Assembly (NCBI GenBank): GCA_050184115.1
Contig: JBFXAQ010000012.1
Span: 132,110-196,109, forward strand
Reading direction: 5' to 3'
Source of the DNA: JACKNG01 sp050184115
Lineage (GTDB): Bacteria; Pseudomonadota; Gammaproteobacteria; Ga0077536
DNA length: 64,000 bases
Shown here: one piece after another, positions 48,401 through 56,254 of the stretch
Layout: each line of letters begins with the position of its first letter
Numbering within the stretch: position 1 is the stretch's first letter
The notes under the pieces: generated by a model
The model's database searches: none
What the model was told of the DNA's origin: nothing
Seen by the model: the letters and a program-made list of their open reading frames with translations, nothing else
Position numbers and translations under genes: made by a program

Positions 48401-48896
48401 GCAAGTGCTCGAAGCCGAATGAGAAGGCGAGCATGGCGATGAGGATGGCGCCGGTGCTCGCGGCCTGGATCAGGCCGTTGGCGGCGGCGAGATCCTCGAT
48501 CCCGGCCAGTTCCTTGATGTAACCGAGCTTGGCCGGTCCGTAGAGGGCGCTCTGCACGGCGAGGAGCAGGGTGCAGGCGAAAGCGGCAACGAACCAGCCC
48601 CGGTAGTAGCACACCGTGATGGCGAGCGTGATGGCGACGGCGACCAGGGCGGCGCGGCGCATCACGCGCGGCTTGGCATAGCGGTCGGAGAGGAAACCCG
48701 CTGGCGTCATCAACAGGACGAACGGCAGCAGGATCAGCGCATTGACGAGGCCCGTCAGCGCGATCTGCACGCCGCCATCGAACACCTTGAACACGGTGTT
48801 CTGGACGATGACCTTGTGGCCGAGATCGACGAAGGCGTTGAGAAACGCGATGGACACCAGGGGCAGGAACCCCCGCAAGCGGAACAAGCGCAACAT
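45435..48896 (-). CDS. aas: LplT-PlsC-AMP-synthetase fusion (acyl-[ACP]-phospholipid O-acyltransferase)
   Basis: A 1153-residue fusion. Residues 1-420 are an MFS-type permease like lysophospholipid flippase LplT, with 11-12 hydrophobic helices. About 430-625 is a PlsC acyltransferase with NHVSWID (N452, H453, D458) and FPEGTISRHGQLNEFKRGFE. About 650-1150 is an acyl-ACP synthetase/AMP-binding domain with ILFSSGSEGQPKG, YGATETTPVASVN and YKTGDKGHLDEDG. It should import lyso-phosphatidylethanolamine and re-acylate it. E. coli uses two genes (lplT, aas); such fusions are known in other proteobacteria. The ATG follows GAAGGAGAGG. An HTH regulator gene is divergent. Confidence 0.9.
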   Translation of the reverse strand: MLRLFRLRGFLPLVSIAFLNAFVDLGHKVIVQNTVFKVFDGGVQIALTGLVNALILLPFVLLMTPAGFLSDRYAKPRVMRRAALVAVAITLAITVCYYRGWFVAAFACTLLLAVQSALYGPAKLGYIKELAGIEDLAAANGLIQAASTGAILIAMLAFSFGFEHLLESTPGPDPASILDTIAPLGWYLVAAASAEYFLTLRLPQTRPDDPAIAFDVAAYRRGDYLRETLGALWRRPVLRLSVIGLSIIWSIAQVLIAVYPTFAENFLALDNVATIQLIMAAASVGMVAGSVLAATLSRAHIETGFIPVGAIGVAAALALMSVFDNATTQALLFFALGLFGALFIVPLNALIQFNSEADELGRMLAASSLVNNLVMIAFLGLTVLFAWRGYSGIGLMAMLTVIAIGGAAYTVYKLPQSLVRLLIARVFALHYRLQVSGMESIPRSGSVLLLGNHVSWIDWAVVAMASPRPIRFVMARDIYERWYLRWFLDFVGVVPIAPGAAEQSLETIAELLRAGEVVCLFPEGTISRHGQLNEFKRGFERAAAKAADSGAIIVPFYLRGLWGSQFSHSSPGLRARNLRGPRRAIVVAFGAPMPLTASAGEVKQAVSELSIAAWEDYVATLGTLPQAWLATMRRAGGEVAIVESTGRKLSRTAFACATLAFARRLRHRGRGAVGIMLPPSTAGALVNLAALTAGRTVVNLNFTASADAIRAAITRAGIEEVYTSAQFLRKLEQRGSGAGEALSGCRVYEMESERAALGRAQLLASWLMLKLLPAAVLARVHGAGGDARAPAVILFSSGSEGQPKGVVLDHRNVLANIKQTTDMLNPVAGDMIVGSLPLFHAFGLTVTTLLPLLEGIPVLVHPDPADVVNIAKAVYRHRATMLCGTSTFLRFYLRNQRVLPPMLEPLRLIVAGAERLDPAVREGFAQKFGKPIYEGYGATETTPVASVNIPDYLDPSNWRLQAGSRAGTVGLPLPGSSFRVVDPETLAALPVGEDGLILIGGVQVMVGYLDDPARTAQAIVELDGRRWYKTGDKGHLDEDGFLTIVDRYSRFAKIGGEMVSLGAVERALAEALGADIEAVVVSLPDARKGERLVALVPADAPAFDEADVRARCLASGLSALMVPEQWVRVETMPKLGSGKTDYAGARALAMATA

Positions 48897-49006
48897 GAGC
48901 CTCTCCTTCGGCGTGGCCTGAAGTTGAACAGAACGCGGCCGAGACTGATAGACGGCATCGAATCATGCAACCAAAAATCCGAATGTCGCCATATTCAGAC
49001 CTTTTG

Positions 49007-49023
49007 GTATCGAAAAATGATAC
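49007..49023. promoter_or_regulatory. Operator-like inverted repeat between the aas fusion and HTH regulator
   Basis: GTATC (49007-49011), a 7-nt A-rich spacer and GATAC (49019-49023) form an inverted repeat in an AT-rich patch, 10-26 nt before the regulator GTG and 111 nt from the aas ATG. TGATAC within it could be the -10 of the regulator gene. It is a good candidate site for autoregulation and control of the divergent gene. Confidence 0.45.
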
Positions 49024-49032
49024 TTTCGGGGC

Positions 49033-49764
49033 GTGGCACAAACCTCCCTCCTGATCGACGCCCTGAAGCGCGCACTGCGTGCGCGAGGACTGACCTACAA
49101 CGACGTCGCCAGCGAACTCGGCCTGTCGCTGGCGAGCGTCAAGCGCCTGTTCGCCGAGGAGAGCCTGTCGCTGAGACGGGTCGACGCCATCTGTGCCCTG
49201 CTCGACATGGAGATGACCGATCTGCTGCAGACGATGAATGCGCAGGAGCGCCGCTTGCGCCAGCTCGGCGAAGCACAGGAAGCCGCCATCGCCGGCGACG
49301 TCAAGCTGCTGCTGGTCACCGTCGCGGTACTCAACCGCCTCGGCGTTCCGGACATCCTCGCGCGCTTCCGCATCGACGAACTCGAATGCGTCCGCCACCT
49401 CGCGTGGCTGGACCGTCAGGGGTTGATCGAACTGCTGCCGGGCAACCGGGTGCGCCTGCGTGTCGCCTCCAACTTCGCCTGGCGCGCGGGTGGACCGATC
49501 CAGCGGTTCTTCCGTCAACGCCTGGGCCGGGAATACTTCGAGTCGCGCTTCGACGCCGAGAGTGAATGCCTGTTCGTGCTGAACGGGTTGCTCACCCCGG
49601 CCACCGTCCAGCAGTTCAAGCGCCGCCTCGAACGCCTGGTCGCCGAGTTCGAGAGCCTGAACGAGGACGATGCGACGCAGCCGGTGGCATCGCGCAGCGG
49701 CCAGACCGTGGTACTCGCGATGCGGCCCTGGGTATTCGGCGCGTTCGCCGAATACCTGCGCTGA
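49033..49764 (+). CDS. XRE-type helix-turn-helix transcriptional regulator
   Basis: A 243-residue regulator. Residues 8-65 form an HTH (LTYNDVASELGLSLASVKRLF). The rest, with LGVPDILARFRIDELECVRHLAWLD (winged-helix-like) and RVRLRVASNFAWRAGGPIQRFF, is a companion region commonly found in this uncharacterised regulator family. It is divergent from the lysophospholipid acyltransferase fusion, separated by 136 nt holding a palindrome, so it probably controls that gene. The GTG start lacks a clear ribosome-binding site. Confidence 0.82.
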   Translation: MAQTSLLIDALKRALRARGLTYNDVASELGLSLASVKRLFAEESLSLRRVDAICALLDMEMTDLLQTMNAQERRLRQLGEAQEAAIAGDVKLLLVTVAVLNRLGVPDILARFRIDELECVRHLAWLDRQGLIELLPGNRVRLRVASNFAWRAGGPIQRFFRQRLGREYFESRFDAESECLFVLNGLLTPATVQQFKRRLERLVAEFESLNEDDATQPVASRSGQTVVLAMRPWVFGAFAEYLR

Positions 49765-49842
49765 CGCTCAGGCGGCCGCCGCCCGCCTTGGCGTACACTG
49801 GCGCCCCCTGAACCGAGCCACGACGCCGCGCACGTTCCTGCC

Positions 49843-51189
49843 ATGACCGCACCCGCCACGCCGCGCATCGGCTTCGTCAGCCTGGGTTGCCCCAAGGCCC
49901 TGGTCGACTCCGAGCGCATCCTCACCCAGCTCCGACTGGACGGCTACGACATCGCGCCGAGCTACGACGGCGCCGACCTCGTCGTCGTCAACACCTGCGG
50001 CTTCATCGACAGCGCCAAGGCCGAGTCGCTGGAGGCCATCGGCGAGGCGCTGGAGGAGAACGGGCGGGTCATCGTCACCGGCTGCATGGGCGCGCAGGCC
50101 GACGACATCCGCGCCATCCATCCCGCGGTGCTGGCCGTGACGGGGCCACACCAGTACGAGGCGGTGTTGGGCGAAGTCCACCGCCATGCGCCGATCGAGC
50201 GTGCGCACGATCCCCGGCTCGACCTCGTGCCCGCGCAGGGCATCAAGCTCACGCCACGGCACTATGCCTATCTCAAGATTTCCGAGGGCTGCAATCACAG
50301 CTGCAGCTTCTGCATCATTCCCGCGCTGCGCGGTCGCCTGGCGAGCCGCCCGATCGGCGACGTCGTGGCCGAAGCCGAGCGCCTGGTCGCGGCCGGCGTG
50401 CAGGAACTGCTGGTGATCTCGCAGGACACCAGCGCCTACGGCTCGGACCTCAAGTACCGTACCGGCTTCCACGGCGGGCGGCCGCTCAAGACCGATTTCG
50501 AGACGCTGTGCCGCGCGCTCGCCGAACTCGGCGTGTGGGTGCGCCTGCACTACGTCTATCCCTACCCGCACGTCGACCGCGTGATCCCGCTGATGTCCGA
50601 CGCGGGCCTGTTGCCCTACCTCGACATCCCTTTCCAGCACGCCAGCCCACGCGTGCTCAGGGCCATGCGCCGGCCGGCCGCGAGTGAACGTACCTTGGAA
50701 CGCATCCGACGCTGGCGCGAGTTGCAGCCGGACATCGCCATCCGCAGCACCTTCATCGTCGGCTTTCCGGGCGAGACCGACGCCGAGTTCGAGGAGCTGC
50801 TCGACTTCCTGCGCGCGGCGCGCTTGGACCGCGTCGGCTGCTTCCAGTACTCTGCGGTGGACGGCGCGGCCGCCAACGCCTTGCCGGGCGCGGTGCCGGA
50901 GACGGTCAAGGCCGAGCGCTGGGAACGCTTCATGGCCGTGCAGGCCGAGATCAGTCGCGCGCGCCTCGCCGCCCGTGTCGGTCGCGAGATCACCGTGTTG
51001 GTGGATACCGTCGACGGCGCCGCGGCCGTCGCACGGGGCACCTTCGATGCACCCGAGATCGACGGTCTCGTGCATGTCGAGGACGCGGCCGGACTCGTTG
51101 CCGGTGATCGCCTGCGGGTGCGGGTGACGGACGCGGATGACTACGATCTCGTCGCCGTGCCGGTAGCGACGACGGCGCCGACGTCATGA
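49843..51189 (+). CDS. rimO: Ribosomal protein S12 methylthiotransferase RimO
   Basis: A 448-residue radical SAM methylthiotransferase that modifies an Asp of ribosomal protein S12. The N-terminal UPF0004 domain carries three [4Fe-4S] Cys (SLGCPK, NTCGFID, TGCMGAQ). The radical SAM motif is EGCNHSCSFCIIP (CxxxCxxC). A TRAM domain ends the protein (VGREITVLVD to VRVTDADDYDLVA). The length and the SLGCPKALVDSE start separate RimO from MiaB. The ATG lies 78 nt after the regulator gene. Confidence 0.95.
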   Translation: MTAPATPRIGFVSLGCPKALVDSERILTQLRLDGYDIAPSYDGADLVVVNTCGFIDSAKAESLEAIGEALEENGRVIVTGCMGAQADDIRAIHPAVLAVTGPHQYEAVLGEVHRHAPIERAHDPRLDLVPAQGIKLTPRHYAYLKISEGCNHSCSFCIIPALRGRLASRPIGDVVAEAERLVAAGVQELLVISQDTSAYGSDLKYRTGFHGGRPLKTDFETLCRALAELGVWVRLHYVYPYPHVDRVIPLMSDAGLLPYLDIPFQHASPRVLRAMRRPAASERTLERIRRWRELQPDIAIRSTFIVGFPGETDAEFEELLDFLRAARLDRVGCFQYSAVDGAAANALPGAVPETVKAERWERFMAVQAEISRARLAARVGREITVLVDTVDGAAAVARGTFDAPEIDGLVHVEDAAGLVAGDRLRVRVTDADDYDLVAVPVATTAPTS

Positions 51190-51217
51190 GCAATCACGCC
51201 GCCAGGGGATACGTCGC

Positions 51218-52093
51218 GTGAGCAAGGTCGCCTTCATCGGTCTCGGCGTGATGGGATTCCCCATGGCCGGGCATCTCGCCCGCGCTGGTCACGCCGTCGT
51301 GGTCTACAACCGGACGACGACCAGGGCGACGGCCTGGCTCGAGGCGAACACAGGGCGGCGTGCCGCATCGCCGCGTGCAGCGGCAGCTGAGGCCGAATTC
51401 GTGTTCACCTGCGTCGGCAACGACGACGATCTGCGCGAGGTGTTGCTCGGTCAGGCGGGCGCGGCCCACGCGGCCAAGACCGGCGCCGTCTTCGTCGATC
51501 ACTCGACGACCTCGGCCACGGTCGCGCGCGAGGTCGCGAGCATCCTCGCCGAACGCGGTCTGCACTTCGTCGATGCGCCGGTCTCGGGCGGCCAGGCCGG
51601 CGCCGAACGGGGCATCCTCACCGTCATGTGCGGCGGCGAAGCAGGCGCGTTCGAACGCGCCCGGCCCGTGATCGAGGCCTACGCGCGAGCCTGCACGCTG
51701 CTCGGCCCGTCGGGCAGCGGCCAGCTGGCCAAGATGGTCAACCAGGTCTGCGTTGCCGGTGTCGTCCAGGGACTGGCCGAGGGGCTCGACTTCGGTCTGC
51801 GTGCCGGGCTCGACATGCCGCGCGTGCTCGAGGTCATCGCCAAGGGCGCCGCGCAGTCCTGGCAGATGGAGAACCGCGGCAACACCATGTGCGAGGGGCG
51901 CTACGATTTCGGTTTCGCCGTCGACTGGATGCGCAAGGACCTTGGCATCGTGCTCGAAGAAGGCGCGCGCAACGGCGCCGCGCTCGAGGTCACGCGACTC
52001 ATCGACGGCTTCTACGCCGAGGTCCAGGCGCTCGGCGGCGGGCGCTGGGACACCTCCAGCCTGCTCGAGCGGCTGCGCCGGGAGCGCGACTGA
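51218..52093 (+). CDS. NAD(P)-dependent beta-hydroxyacid dehydrogenase (3-hydroxyisobutyrate dehydrogenase-like)
   Basis: A 291-residue enzyme of the 6-phosphogluconate/3-hydroxyisobutyrate dehydrogenase family. IGLGVMGFPMAGHLARAGH is the dinucleotide-binding motif, followed by the substrate motif DAPVSGGQAGAERG and the catalytic-Lys helix GPSGSGQLAKMVNQV. The C-terminal helical domain ends normally. The substrate (hydroxyisobutyrate, tartronate semialdehyde or other) is not certain. The start is a GTG 28 nt after rimO. Confidence 0.85.
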   Translation: MSKVAFIGLGVMGFPMAGHLARAGHAVVVYNRTTTRATAWLEANTGRRAASPRAAAAEAEFVFTCVGNDDDLREVLLGQAGAAHAAKTGAVFVDHSTTSATVAREVASILAERGLHFVDAPVSGGQAGAERGILTVMCGGEAGAFERARPVIEAYARACTLLGPSGSGQLAKMVNQVCVAGVVQGLAEGLDFGLRAGLDMPRVLEVIAKGAAQSWQMENRGNTMCEGRYDFGFAVDWMRKDLGIVLEEGARNGAALEVTRLIDGFYAEVQALGGGRWDTSSLLERLRRERD

Positions 52094-52165
52094 TCCGATC
52101 GGGACGAGGCAGCACCCGGCCTGGCGGGGGCATCGTCGATGCGCGCCCGATCAATCGCTTACCCC

Positions 52166-52237
52166 TCGGGGTCAGACCCCAACGTTATCGCTGCGTGTCG
52201 CAACGTCAATAGCTTAGGCGTCGGGGTCTGACCCCGA
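52166..52237. repeat. Palindromic repeat pair GGGGTCAGACCCC / GGGGTCTGACCCC
   Basis: GGGGTCAGACCCC (52168-52180) and its reverse complement (52223-52235) lie 42 nt apart. With flanks, 18 of 19 positions match (TCGGGGTCAGACCCCnACG; 52166-52184 against 52219-52237). Each arm is itself a near-palindrome. The pair sits at the meeting point of two convergent genes. The right arm is coding, supplying the last residues of the regulator. The form suggests a REP-type dispersed element. Confidence 0.8.
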
Positions 52238-53068
52238 ACCCGGTGGGCGGGCGAGGCCGCGCAGGAACTCCTCGGTCGCCGGATCGGCGGGGAAGAACGA
52301 CTCCACGCGGATCTCGTCAGTGGTGATGTCGGCCGGCGTGCCGAAGGTTGCGATCAGCGTGAACAGGCGCACCTCCATCTCGCCCTGACCGAGCACCAGG
52401 GGCAGGACCGGGGGCGGCTCGAAGTCGGGCGGCGGCGTGTGCCAGTGTGCGGGGATGGCCGGATCGTCACGCAGCATTTGGAGCACCGCGGGAAGCGGGC
52501 CACCGCGGATCGCCGCCTCGCGCAGGCTGCGCGCGATCATGACCGGCGCGATGACCTCGAAATTTCGGATGAACGGCCGCGCGCCGGATTCGGCGAAGGT
52601 CAGCCGCAGCAGGTTGCGCGGGCCGTCGGGACAACACGCCTGCCACACCGCGTCGGTTTCGCCGAACAGGCCGACCAGCGCGTCGAACGCGCGGTTGGCC
52701 ATGAGCAGATCGTAAGCGCGATCGATCACCACCGCGGGGTAGGGCTCGTGGTGTTCGAGCATGCGCGTCAATGCGCCGCGGACCGCTACCATGCCGTCGT
52801 CCGCCAGCGCGCGTTGGGGAAAGCAGGGTGCGAAGCCGGCCGCCGCGAGCAGCGTGTTGCGCTCGCGCAGTGGCACATCGAGGGCATCCGACAGCGCCAG
52901 CACCATGTCGCGGCTCGGCCGTGCCCGTCCCGATTCGAGAAAGCTCAGGTGTCGTTGCGAGACCGCGGCATCGAGGGCGAGTTCGAGTTGGCTCAGGCGG
53001 CGTGCGCTGCGCCATGCACGCAGCAGGTGACCGAAGGGCGGTGACGCGTTGAGGGCGGCTTGGACCAT
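52214..53068 (-). CDS. XRE-family regulator with MmyB-like ligand-binding domain
   Basis: A 284-residue regulator. The N-terminal HTH is in LLRAWRSARRLSQLELALDA with VSQRHLSFLESGRARPSRDM. The C-terminal MmyB-like/PAS-type domain (YPAVVIDRAYDLLMANRAFD, LMRLTF-like LLRLTFAESGARP, and a terminal EVRLFTLIATFGTPADITTDEIRVESFFPAD) may bind a fatty-acid-like ligand, as in MmyB-type regulators. The last residues SGSDPDA and the stop are encoded inside a palindromic repeat. The start ATG faces a divergent operon across a palindrome. Confidence 0.88.
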   Translation of the reverse strand: MVQAALNASPPFGHLLRAWRSARRLSQLELALDAAVSQRHLSFLESGRARPSRDMVLALSDALDVPLRERNTLLAAAGFAPCFPQRALADDGMVAVRGALTRMLEHHEPYPAVVIDRAYDLLMANRAFDALVGLFGETDAVWQACCPDGPRNLLRLTFAESGARPFIRNFEVIAPVMIARSLREAAIRGGPLPAVLQMLRDDPAIPAHWHTPPPDFEPPPVLPLVLGQGEMEVRLFTLIATFGTPADITTDEIRVESFFPADPATEEFLRGLARPPGSGSDPDA

Positions 53069-53135
53069 GGCGGTGACCCCGGAACGAATGATGCTTGCTC
53101 GACGTTTGCCACTCTAGCGGCAGCCATCGGTCCGC

Positions 53136-53156
53136 CAATTACCTCGTGGGTAATTG
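53136..53156. promoter_or_regulatory. Operator-like palindrome between MmyB-type regulator and DUF2834 gene
   Basis: CAATTACC (53136-53143), TCGTG, GGTAATTG (53149-53156) is a perfect 8-bp inverted repeat in GC-rich DNA, 68 nt from the regulator start and 59 nt from the divergent start. It is the likely binding site of the regulator. Confidence 0.6.
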
Positions 53157-53214
53157 CAGCGCTGCAGCGTGGCGCGGAGAGTCGGCACGGTCAACGTCAA
53201 GCAGGAGTTCTGTC

Positions 53215-53544
53215 ATGAACTGGAGAACCGTGTTGCTCGCACTGGTGCTGGTCGATTTCAGCGTGCTGAGCGCCCTGGCGATCGCCGAGGTCGGCTACCT
53301 CGGCATCTTCCGCGCCGGGCTGGCCAACTGGGGCGCGGCGCAGATCCTCGCCGACCTCGTCATCCTCTGCGTGCTCGCCATGCTGTGGATACGTGCCGAC
53401 GCCCGTGCCCGCGGCCTCAACCCGTGGCCGTTCATCGCCGTCACCGCGGTGGCGGGTTCCTTCGGGCCCTTGTGCTACCTGTTGCGTCGCGCATGGCGTG
53501 GCGGCACGGCGCCCTCAGTGGCAAGCCAGGCGCACGGCGCATGA
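53215..53544 (+). CDS. DUF2834-like small membrane protein
   Basis: A 109-residue protein with three hydrophobic helices (about 5-25, 40-58, 72-92). The NWRTVLLALVLVDFSVLSALA start, then WIRADARARGLNPWPFIAVT and FGPLCYLLRR, resemble DUF2834. Function unknown. The ATG at 53215 has CAGGAG upstream. Its stop overlaps the next ATG (ATGA), so the pair is co-translated, and both are probably under the divergent MmyB-type regulator. Confidence 0.7.
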   Translation: MNWRTVLLALVLVDFSVLSALAIAEVGYLGIFRAGLANWGAAQILADLVILCVLAMLWIRADARARGLNPWPFIAVTAVAGSFGPLCYLLRRAWRGGTAPSVASQAHGA

Positions 53545-53891
53545 TCGTCACCGGCCTGGTCGCGCTCGCGTTCGGCGCCATGGGCGTGGTCGCCCTCGCG
53601 CAGCCGGTCCGGGTCACCACGTTGCTCGGTGTGGCCGCGCCAGCCGCGCTGCTGCGCAACGAGGTTCGCGCGGTGTACGGCGGATTCGGCGTGGCGATGG
53701 CGGCCGTCCTGCTCTGGAGCTGCGAAGCCGGCGACCTCGGGCGGGGGGTGCGCTACGCCGTCGCCGCCGCGCTGGGCGGCATGTGTGCGGGACGCGTCGC
53801 GGCCTGGTGTGTGGAGAGCGCTGGCCCCTGGCCGCGGGTGTTCGCCGCGGTCGAGGCGGCGGGCGCCATGACGCTGGCGTTCGCCGACTGA
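53541..53891 (+). CDS. DUF4345-like small membrane protein
   Basis: A 116-residue protein with four hydrophobic segments; RNEVRAVYGGFGVAMAAVLLW resembles the DUF4345 core. No catalytic motif is known. It overlaps the preceding gene by 4 nt and converges with the acyl-CoA synthetase gene 8 nt later. Confidence 0.7.
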   Translation: MIVTGLVALAFGAMGVVALAQPVRVTTLLGVAAPAALLRNEVRAVYGGFGVAMAAVLLWSCEAGDLGRGVRYAVAAALGGMCAGRVAAWCVESAGPWPRVFAAVEAAGAMTLAFAD

Positions 53892-53899
53892 CGACGACG

Positions 53900-55462
53900 T
53901 CAGTTCACGTTGCGCGAGCGGCCGGCCCAGTACGGGTCGCGCAGCTCGCGGCGCAGGATCTTGCCGGACGGATTGCGCGGCAGGGCGTCGACGAAGTCGA
54001 CCGACTTCGGCACCTTGAAACCGGCGATGCGCGTGCGCGCGAAGGCAATGAGGGCAGCGGCATCGAGCGTGCTGCCCGGCGCCCGCACGACGACCGCCTT
54101 GACCGCTTCGCCCCAGCGTTCGTCGGGCACGCCGATGACCGCGACGTCGGCGACGTCGCTGTGCCCGAACAAGGCGTTTTCGACCTCCGCCGGGTACACG
54201 TTCTCACCACCGCTGACGATCATGTCCTTCACGCGGTCGTGGATGTAGAGATAGCCCTCGTCGTCGAAGTAGCCGGCATCGCCGGTATGGAACCAGTTGT
54301 CGCGGATGGCCTCGGCGGTGGCCTCGGGGCGGTTCCAATAGCCCTTCATGACGATGTCGTGGCGGATGACGATCTCGCCCACCGTACCTGGCGGCACGGT
54401 CCGGCCATGACCGTCGCGCACCTCGATGTCGATGCCCGGGTAGGGCTTGCCACAGGAGCGCAGCTTGCCCGCCGCGTGGCCCGCGGGGTTGAGGCAGGTG
54501 CCGGCACCCGACGTCTCGGTCAGGCCGTAGAGGCCGTAGAACTCGCAGCCGAAGATGCGCTGGGCGGTGGCGAGGAGGTCCTCGGCGATTGGCGAGGCGC
54601 CATAGAAGAGTTTCTGCAGTGACGAGAAGTCGCATTCACCGACGCGTGGGTGCTGGGTGAGGAACAGGATCACGGCGGGGACGAAGAGTGCGTAGTTGAC
54701 GCCGTAGCGCGGGATGAAATCGAGCACGAGTTCGGGGTTGACCTCCTTCATGACGAGGTTGGTCGCGCCCTGGCCGAGCGAGAACACCCCCATGTTGGCG
54801 CCAGCGATGTGGAACACCGGCATGCAGGTAAGGGTCATGCCGCCGGCCTCGAACAAGCCCCACTGCGCTTTCTCGGCGACGCCGAAGAGGGCGTGGAAAT
54901 TGGCGTTGCTGAGCTGCACGCCCTTGGGGTGCCCGGTGGTGCCGCTGGTGTAGAGCTGGATGACGTCGTCGTCGGGCGCGATGGCGACCAGCGGATCGAT
55001 GTCCGACGCGGCGTCGCGCCAGGCCGGGAACACGGGCCAGTCGAGATAGGGCGCATCCATCGCGACGATGGCCTTCAGGGTCGGGCAGCCCTCGCGCAGG
55101 GCCGCGGCGATGTCGTAGTACTCGGCGCCGACGAACAGCATCTCGCAGCGCGCGTCGTTCAGGATGTACTCGATCTCGGGCGGTGCCAGGCGCCAGTTGA
55201 CCCCGACCACGACGGCGTTGGCCTTGCAGGCGCCGAAGAGGAGCTCGAAGTAGTAGTCGGAATTCTTGCCGAGGAAGCCGACCCGCGCCTGGTTGCCGAC
55301 GTCGGCGCCACGGAGCGCATTGGCGACGCGGCTGGTATGGCGATCGAAATCGGCATAGGTGGTTTCGCGGCCGTCGAAAATCTGGGCCAGCGCCCGCGGG
55401 CGTTCGCGGGCATGCAGGCGTGGAATGTCGGCGACGGTACGGATCTGCTCGAGGTCGAACAC
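53900..55462 (-). CDS. Acyl-CoA synthetase (AMP-forming, long-chain fatty acid CoA ligase-like)
   Basis: A 520-residue ANL-family ligase. The P-loop A3 motif is YTSGTTGHPKG. A5 is YGLYGLTETSG, A7 is WFHTGDAGYFDDEGYLYI, A8 is RVKDMIVSGGENVYPAEVE, and the catalytic Lys of A10 is in NPSGKILRREL. It activates a carboxylic acid, likely a fatty acid, to its CoA ester. The GTG at 55462 has AGGGGAG upstream and puts FDLEQIRTVADIPRLHA at the N-terminus. Upstream 135 nt are shared with a divergent lipoprotein gene. Confidence 0.9.
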   Translation of the reverse strand: MFDLEQIRTVADIPRLHARERPRALAQIFDGRETTYADFDRHTSRVANALRGADVGNQARVGFLGKNSDYYFELLFGACKANAVVVGVNWRLAPPEIEYILNDARCEMLFVGAEYYDIAAALREGCPTLKAIVAMDAPYLDWPVFPAWRDAASDIDPLVAIAPDDDVIQLYTSGTTGHPKGVQLSNANFHALFGVAEKAQWGLFEAGGMTLTCMPVFHIAGANMGVFSLGQGATNLVMKEVNPELVLDFIPRYGVNYALFVPAVILFLTQHPRVGECDFSSLQKLFYGASPIAEDLLATAQRIFGCEFYGLYGLTETSGAGTCLNPAGHAAGKLRSCGKPYPGIDIEVRDGHGRTVPPGTVGEIVIRHDIVMKGYWNRPEATAEAIRDNWFHTGDAGYFDDEGYLYIHDRVKDMIVSGGENVYPAEVENALFGHSDVADVAVIGVPDERWGEAVKAVVVRAPGSTLDAAALIAFARTRIAGFKVPKSVDFVDALPRNPSGKILRRELRDPYWAGRSRNVN

Positions 55463-55597
55463 GGGACTCCCCTCAGGATTGCGGCGGACGGCGCGAGCGG
55501 CGAGTGTAACCCGGGTGCGCGCCAACTGAACCGGCACGAGCACCGCAGGGGACGTAGACTGCACCGTGCCGGCACGGGGTCGGCGGAGGAGGGGGCG

Positions 55598-56083
55598 ATG
55601 ACGGCGAAGTCGAAGGCGCGCGTGGGCGCCGTGCTGATGTACGTGTTGGTGACGGGCTGCGGTGGCGAGGCACCGCCCATACCGCCCGACCATCCCTGGC
55701 TGACGGCGGCACCGGCGCCGGATCCCAAGGCCGAGGTGCTACCGGCCTGGGTGGTCTACCCGGTCGCGGATGATGCCCGTGCCGAGGCGCTGACCGAACT
55801 CGCCGCCGAACCCTACATCCAGATCAGCCCGGGCATGGCTTCGCACTACGCCGGTCAGGATGTGCGCATCCCGGCTGCGATGCGTCCGTTTCTGGTGCGC
55901 GCCGTGGCTGCGCCGGGCGCCGCGGTCGAGGTCGAGCAGTTGCAGACCGGGCTCTGGCTGCGCACGCTCGGTGGCGACCCGGAACAGCTCGATGCCGCGC
56001 CGCGCGTGGTCCTGCTCGACCCGACGCCGCGCGCGATTTTCGTCACCGCCGAAGCGGCGCGGAGCGTGGACGGCGGCGATTAG
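55598..56083 (+). CDS. Hypothetical lipoprotein
   Basis: A 161-residue protein of unknown function. The N-terminal hydrophobic segment ends in LVTGCGGEAPP, a plausible lipobox with Cys21. The mature part has no motif I recognise; it is mixed alpha/beta in character, with VLPAWVVYPVADD and LDPTPRAIFVTAE. The ATG is preceded by a strong GGAGGAGGGGG. It stands alone between an acyl-CoA synthetase and an aminotransferase gene. Confidence 0.65.
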   Translation: MTAKSKARVGAVLMYVLVTGCGGEAPPIPPDHPWLTAAPAPDPKAEVLPAWVVYPVADDARAEALTELAAEPYIQISPGMASHYAGQDVRIPAAMRPFLVRAVAAPGAAVEVEQLQTGLWLRTLGGDPEQLDAAPRVVLLDPTPRAIFVTAEAARSVDGGD

Positions 56084-56191
56084 GCCGGGTCCGCCACAAC
56101 CGCGCGCCGCGCCGGCATCGCGTCGACGCCGCCTCGCGGTGTCGCGGACTCCACCCGGTCGTGGCGTGCATCGCGGGCGCCGCCGCGGCGG

Positions 56192-56219
56192 GAGACACCG
56201 ACGGTATCCGGGCTAGAAT
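56192..56219 (+). promoter_or_regulatory. Sigma-70-like promoter for the aminotransferase gene
   Basis: GAGACA (56192-56197), 16-bp spacer, TAGAAT (56214-56219), 35 nt before the GTG start. The -35 matches consensus in 4 of 6 positions, the -10 in 5 of 6. Confidence 0.5.
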
Positions 56220-56254
56220 GCCGGCCTCCTTCCCCGTGCTTCCTGGAGGCCGCC

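Noticed and set aside
46300..49518. 1072-codon open frame on the - strand
   Set aside because: Shifted frame of the LplT-PlsC-synthetase fusion on the same strand, crossing the intergenic region and the antisense of the regulator; no motif.
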